Shown here: positions 37,948 to 41,866 of the stretch, in pieces
Numbering within the stretch: position 1 is the stretch's first letter
Layout of the letters: the number at the start of each line of letters is the position of its first letter
Source of the DNA: a virus
Strand: one strand, 5' to 3'
Virus record (IMG/VR): IMGVR_UViG_3300044695_001740
Location: 1-41,866 of that record
Length of the DNA stretch: 41,866 nucleotides
Made by a program: the position numbers and the translations under genes
The notes under the pieces: generated by a model
The model's database searches: none
Told to the model about the DNA's origin: nothing
Seen by the model: the letters and a program-made list of their open reading frames with translations, nothing else

Positions 37948-38526
37948 ATGCCATTGTTGTCAACACGCGGTAGCGTATCTGGTGCTGCATATGGCATCAC
38001 GTCTGGAGCTTTAGCATTAGCTGATTATGATTTAATAGGAACGGTAACTGTATCAACAAGTACGTCTACCGTAGTCATATCATCAATAAGCCAGAACTAT
38101 AAAAACCTACAACTTAGACTTCAAGTTAATACAACTGGTTCTGTAGATACAGATGCTTGGCTTCAACTCAATTCAGTTACCAGTGGATATAAGCGCTGGT
38201 GGTTGCAAAACAATTATGCATCAGCCCTGAATGGAAGCGGTGATACAGTAGGAGCTTTCTTCTTTGGTCTAACACCAGGCAATGGTGAAGCAGACGTTTA
38301 CTCTAACGCAGTCTTCACTATTCCAGATTATACAAATCAAAGAAAATTCAAGACAGTGTTTGGAAGTATGACCAGCCTTAAAAGAGGTTCTGGAAACTGG
38401 TGGCAACAATACATCAGCGTTATGGCTCCAACAAAAGACCCAGTTACGAGCATTACTTTTGGTTCAGCAACTGGAAACTTAAGAGCTGGGACAACAATAA
38501 GCTTGTACGGAATGAGGGCTAACTAA
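37948..38526 (+). CDS. Tail tip beta-sandwich protein, 192 residues
   Basis: GTVTVSTSTSTVVISSISQN, YKNLQLRLQVNTTGSVDTDA and the end TTISLYGMRAN form a beta-sandwich that recurs in the next two genes. Probably a receptor-binding module. GGAG precedes the ATG. Confidence 0.75.
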   Translation: MPLLSTRGSVSGAAYGITSGALALADYDLIGTVTVSTSTSTVVISSISQNYKNLQLRLQVNTTGSVDTDAWLQLNSVTSGYKRWWLQNNYASALNGSGDTVGAFFFGLTPGNGEADVYSNAVFTIPDYTNQRKFKTVFGSMTSLKRGSGNWWQQYISVMAPTKDPVTSITFGSATGNLRAGTTISLYGMRAN

Positions 38527-39032
38527 TGGCAAACGATATGGATTTGTTAGCGACGACATCATCATCTGGTGTTGCATCTGTAGTGCTTAGCATGGGGTCA
38601 AGCTCTATTGCAAACTATAGATATATAGATATCTTCGGCACTGCGTTTATGACAAACGCTACTGGTGGCGTAAAAATGCAATTTAATGGAGATGGTGGCA
38701 ACAACTATTCAACTGCTTACCTTGAGCAACAAGCAGGTGGAATCATGGGATGGGGAAGCGGACTAAGCGAAACATCAACATGGTGTGCATACAGACCAAG
38801 CGGAAGCACCGATAGACCTTTGCATTTTTATGCAAGAATTTTTAACCCAAACGCAACCGATAGAAACAAGCAGACTCAAGTTAGATTCGGTAACTATACC
38901 GAAGGGTTTAACGGAACTTACAATGGTTTGTGGATGAACAATAATGCCATTACAAGCATAACCCTAGTAACAAGTAATGGTACTAATCTTTTAGCAGGAA
39001 CCAATTTTCAAGTTTATGGAATTAAGGGGTAA
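38526..39032 (+). CDS. Tail tip beta-sandwich protein, 168 residues
   Basis: The start overlaps the previous stop (TAATG). Same architecture: SSIANYRYIDIFGTAFMTNA, PLHFYARIFNPNATDRNK and the end GTNFQVYGIKG. It shares the terminal (T/N)xxxYG(I/M/L)(K/R) signature with its neighbours and is probably a paralogue. Confidence 0.75.
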   Translation: MANDMDLLATTSSSGVASVVLSMGSSSIANYRYIDIFGTAFMTNATGGVKMQFNGDGGNNYSTAYLEQQAGGIMGWGSGLSETSTWCAYRPSGSTDRPLHFYARIFNPNATDRNKQTQVRFGNYTEGFNGTYNGLWMNNNAITSITLVTSNGTNLLAGTNFQVYGIKG

Positions 39033-39034
39033 CA

Positions 39035-40642
39035 ATGCCAGCACCATTCGATGCCGATAGAGCCTTTCTAGCAGCAGCATATCCATTTAATTCTGAATGG
39101 ATGTATACCGATGCCTCTCCTTATATTAGAGGAGATGGTGCTACTGGACACAACCTTGCCGAAACTAGCACCTCTATTACCATATCTACAAGTGCTAACA
39201 AGTATTACACCAGCTCTGCAAACTTCAACGGAAATCATTCTTCGGCACTGGCAAGCGGTCCAACCATAGAAGTACCTGGAGATTTTACTCTTGAAGCTTG
39301 GGTAAGATTTGCTGGCAACAATAACCAAAACAGCGACCAGCATTTCTTGGCGGTTAGAGATGGTTCTAGCAATGGCATTTCCCTAATGAGAGAGTTTGCT
39401 TCTGGAAATAAATTAGCTTTATTTATGGGAAGCACTAATGGCAGTGCAATTGGTTCTACCGCACTAGCCAATAATACTTGGTATCACGTTGCTGCGGTTC
39501 GTTCGGGCAGCACAGTAAGACTTTATGTCAATGGAGTCCAAGACTACACTGGGACACCATCATCATTTACCGTTGGTCAAAGAAGAATATCTGTTGGCGG
39601 TCGCTGGGATGGAACATTTGGATTAAATGGATTTATTCAAGATGCTAAAATTTATATTGGCAAAGCGAAGTATTCTTCTAACTTTACCCCGCCAACAGAA
39701 ATTGTTGACTCTAGCGGTGACACATCTAGAGTAAACCAACTTATACTTGGATTACCTTTCAACAACGTATACAGATTTGCCGATGCATCCTCTCAGGTAA
39801 GAGGATGGGGTGCTAACGTTTCAGGTAGTGCTGTAAACGATATTGCTATTAGCACATCACAATCTAAGTTCTATGGTCACAGCGCTTTCTTTGATGGCAA
39901 TGAAGACCATGTGTTTATGTGGAACATGCTTGGCGGTTACATAGGACGAAATGACTTCACTATTGAGGGTTGGGTTTACCACACAGGTGGTGGTGACGAC
40001 ACCATATTCAACGACCCTGGTGCATTTACTTTCACGTATGGAGCAGGTGGAACTCTAAGATTTTACATGACCAATGGCATAAACTTAGTAGATGCAAACA
40101 CTTCATTTTTAAGTAATCAATGGGTTCATGTTGCTGCAGTTCGTTCTAATGGAACATTAACCTTTTATCAAAACGGAGTTGCCAGAGGAAGCCATGCTTA
40201 CGACTATGACATTGGTTCTTTCAGCAGTGGACATATCGGAAAGTTTAGCGGTGGTTCAACTCAGGGCTTTCAAGGGTTTATGAATGACCTTCGCATATAT
40301 AACGGAGCTGCCAGATATACCTCTAACTTTACCCCATCTAATACACCTATGACTACAACACCATCTGTAATAACAAACGATGGTATAAAGTTAATCGGTC
40401 AAATAACTATAACCTCGACACCAACAAATGTTGTTGAGTTTACTGGAATACCGCAAGATTTTAGAAATTTGTATATTGTCTGTTCTCCTAAAACATTTGC
40501 TGGTTTTAATGTTTCTACATTAGTCACGCGAATTAATGGTGGCACGACAGGGTATGATAGTAGAATCACATATGGCGAAGGTAGTGGTGCAGGTGGATTT
40601 AATCATCGCTTGGTCATTTTGGTTATTGTCCAACAACGTTGA
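39035..40642 (+). pseudogene. LamG-type lectin tail protein, frameshifted near its end
   Basis: 535 residues in this frame. Two LamG/concanavalin-like domains at about 20-225 and 235-445: FTLEAWVRFAGNNNQN with TWYHVAAVRSGSTVRLYVNG, and FTIEGWVYHTGGGDD with QWVHVAAVRSNGTLTFYQNG. A beta-sandwich like that of the two previous proteins begins at about 450 (LIGQITITSTPTNVVEFTGI, FRNLYIVCSPK), but the frame ends at 40642 in an unrelated peptide. The expected remainder continues in another frame to 40905. A one-base change near 40590-40602 would join them. It may be real or an assembly error; most of the protein is intact. Confidence 0.75.
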
Positions 40643-40905
40643 ATACATATAATCAAGTAGATACTTTTGGTGGAACTGAAGCATGGTTCTTTAATTATAC
40701 ATCAAGCCATATGAAGAGTTATGTACTTAACTCTTTCCATGTTTCAAATTCAGCAACCCCAACAACATATCAGAATGGAGTTCAAGGTATTGTTTCTGGT
40801 GGCTCATCAGCCACCACTCCAATATACAGTATCTTGATTGCTGAAGGAAGTGGGTTTGCATTTACACCAGATAGCACATTTTATTTATACGGACTGAAAG
40901 GATAG
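40603..40905 (+). pseudogene. Displaced C-terminal part of the LamG tail protein
   Basis: This frame is open from 40603 (after TAA 40600-40602) to the stop at 40905 and reads SSLGHFGYCPTTLNTYNQVD, EAWFFNYTSSHMKSYVLNSF and finally DSTFYLYGLKG, the same terminal signature as the two preceding genes. A TTG at 40639 has no Shine-Dalgarno sequence. It is best read as the end of the 39035 gene, in the frame one base back. Confidence 0.7.
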
Positions 40906-40907
40906 CA

Positions 40908-41123
40908 ATGCAAAAGTTAGTTGTTGATTTATCAACAGGAGTTGAAGCTCTTGTGGATATGACAGAAGAAGAAATTCAAAACTTAGAAAACATCAAAGCG
41001 GAATCGCTTGCTTTGGAACAAGCTAAGGTGGAAGCAGAGGCAGCTAAGGCTGCAGCTAAAGCAGCAGCACATGAAAAGTTAGCAGCATTAGGACTTACAA
41101 CAGAAGAAATCGCAGCACTCTAA
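40908..41123 (+). CDS. Small Ala/Glu-rich coiled-coil protein, 71 residues
   Basis: ATG 40908 with AAAGGATAGCA upstream. A short strand (KLVVDLSTGVEALVDM) is followed by one long helix (EEEIQNLENIKAESLALEQA, KAAAKAAAHEKLAALGL). Possibly a fibre chaperone or attachment piece between tail and lysis genes. Confidence 0.75.
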   Translation: MQKLVVDLSTGVEALVDMTEEEIQNLENIKAESLALEQAKVEAEAAKAAAKAAAHEKLAALGLTTEEIAAL

Positions 41124-41133
41124 GGAGATAACA

Positions 41134-41322
41134 ATGAACGCAAAAGTACAATCAGCAGCACTATCTTGGTTTCGTGCAGCAGCAGCATCTGCCATCGCAC
41201 TTTACCTTGCTGGTCAGACAGACCTTAAGGTCTTGGCAACAGCAGCATTAACAGGATTCCTCGGACCAGTTCTTAAATGGCTCGACGGTTCCTCAACAGA
41301 CTTCGGTCGCGGAGCAGAGTAA
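41134..41322 (+). CDS. Holin-like membrane protein, 62 residues
   Basis: AAGGAGATAACA precedes the ATG. Two hydrophobic helices (WFRAAAASAIALYLAG and VLATAALTGFLGPVLKWL) joined by a short polar turn, with a charged tail (DGSSTDFGRGAE), fit a small class II-type holin. Its position two genes before the endolysin supports this. It would permeabilise the membrane to release or activate the endolysin. Confidence 0.75.
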   Translation: MNAKVQSAALSWFRAAAASAIALYLAGQTDLKVLATAALTGFLGPVLKWLDGSSTDFGRGAE

Positions 41323-41525
41323 TGTCTACCAACGAATGGGCTGGTATCGCGGTTGCGGTTACCACAATAGTCGCCAGCTTTGCTGGCTCAGTTCGTTGGT
41401 TAGTAAAGCACTACCTCACAGAATTGAAACCAAATTCAGGCAGCTCGATGCGTGACTCAATCGATAGATTAGAACGACGAGTTGACAGCCTGTATGAATT
41501 AGTAGCTGGAAAGAGTCATGAATGA
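41322..41525 (+). CDS. Second lysis membrane protein, 67 residues
   Basis: The ATG overlaps the holin-like stop (TAATG). One membrane helix (EWAGIAVAVTTIVASFAGSV, residues 5-24) is followed by a basic segment and an amphipathic helix (MRDSIDRLERRVDSLYELV). It resembles the small membrane partner encoded next to holins in actinophages (DUF2746-like). It may be a second holin or an antiholin. The stop overlaps the endolysin start (ATGA). Confidence 0.72.
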   Translation: MSTNEWAGIAVAVTTIVASFAGSVRWLVKHYLTELKPNSGSSMRDSIDRLERRVDSLYELVAGKSHE

Positions 41526-41866
41526 AACCTGTAGTCAAGAAAGCCACACCTGCTGCTCTTGCTGTTCTTCGTCAAGCGACGGCGTTAAAGCCGAAACGCA
41601 AGAAAGCAAGCGATGGTCTTCTACCATCTGCAGCACATGTCAAACAGAGTCCGAATTCGGACCACAATACTGGGCTAGCAGCAGACCTTACTCATGACCC
41701 AGACAATGGTATTGACTGTGCAGAAATATTTGAAAAGCTTAAGGAAGACAAGCGTGTTTCGTATCTTATTTTCCAAGGAAAGATTTGGTCTAAAGAAAAA
41801 TCCAAGCTGGGAAACAGACGGTACACTGGGAGTAATCCTCATAACAAGCATCTTCATATTTCTATT
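41522..41866 (+). CDS. Endolysin, M15-type peptidase (N-terminal part, continues at 149-310)
   Basis: 115 codons to the window end; with 149-310 the protein is about 168 residues. A basic N-terminus (KPVVKKATPAALAVLRQATA) precedes the first half of the M15 zinc site: SDHNTGLAADLTHD with His48 and Asp55 as ligands. The second half (PHNKHLHI) is also present here and again at the other end of the window. It should be a D-Ala-D-Ala-type or endopeptidase lysin. There is no signal peptide, so release by the holin is expected. Confidence 0.87.
   Translation, partial: MKPVVKKATPAALAVLRQATALKPKRKKASDGLLPSAAHVKQSPNSDHNTGLAADLTHDPDNGIDCAEIFEKLKEDKRVSYLIFQGKIWSKEKSKLGNRRYTGSNPHNKHLHISI
41719..41866. 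repeat. Terminal overlap, right copy
   Basis: Same 148 bases as 1-148 apart from three silent substitutions at 41734, 41738 and 41740. The overlap closes the genome to a circle of about 41,718 bp. Confidence 0.93.

Noticed and set aside
40590-40605. Programmed -1 frameshift in the LamG protein
   Set aside because: There is no X-XXY-YYZ heptamer, and the -1 frame has a TAA at 40600-40602.
40639-40905. An independent 88-residue gene starting at TTG 40639
   Set aside because: No ribosome site, and the frame continues upstream with sequence that completes the LamG protein; a frameshift explains it better.

Overview
The window is an essentially complete genome of an uncultured tailed phage, most likely a short-tailed (podovirus-like) phage of an actinobacterium. 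The two ends overlap: bases 1-148 and 41719-41866 are the same sequence with three silent differences, both inside one endolysin gene. The molecule is therefore circular or circularly permuted, about 41,718 bp without the overlap, and was opened within that gene. The host call rests on a WhiB-type regulator (an actinobacteria-specific family), on gp88-like and DUF932-like proteins familiar from mycobacteriophages, and on the general gene style. The moderate GC and lysine-rich proteins would fit a low-GC aquatic actinobacterium, but that is inference. I see no integrase, convincing repressor, tRNA, phage RNA polymerase, DNA polymerase or CRISPR array.

Layout. (1) 41134-41866 joined to 1-2443, rightward: holin-like protein, second membrane protein, M15-type endolysin, a large tail or receptor-binding candidate, and a small peptidoglycan-binding-like protein, closed by a strong terminator at 2453. 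(2) 2492-2641: a small leftward gene. (3) 2762-10379, rightward: replication, recombination and regulation. It holds a RecB/Cas4-like nuclease in two pieces, a DnaB/RecA-like ATPase, two further PD-(D/E)XK nucleases, WhiB, a secreted lytic transglycosylase-like protein, a primase in two pieces with an HslV-like threonine protease between them, a DUF1599-like protein, endonuclease VII, a sigma-like factor, an FmdB-type zinc ribbon and a glycosyltransferase. It ends at a bidirectional terminator (10385). (4) 16109 down to 10416, leftward: a tightly packed operon of about 16 small genes including DUF932-like and gp88-like proteins, with a repeated intergenic hairpin and a repeated start-associated sequence. 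(5) 16110-16511: divergent control region. (6) 16512-16781: one rightward gene between its own promoter and terminator. (7) 17180-41123, rightward late region: terminase with an N-terminal helix-turn-helix, portal, a run of probable ejection proteins (three with LysM domains and one of 1657 residues), scaffold, major capsid protein, small basic proteins, adaptor, and tail fibre modules ending in LamG-type lectin domains.

How it may work: host RNA polymerase would be redirected by WhiB and the sigma-like protein. The leftward operon and the short rightward gene are candidates for early host takeover. The ATPase, bipartite primase and nucleases would replicate and resolve DNA, and the terminase would package it. 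The LysM proteins would carry the ejected machinery through peptidoglycan, and the holin and endolysin would release progeny. The features I find most worth testing are the Fe-S nuclease whose four cluster cysteines lie on two polypeptides, the HslV-like protease inside the divided primase, the three covarying intergenic hairpins, and the zinc-finger ORF that reads straight through the start signal of the next gene.
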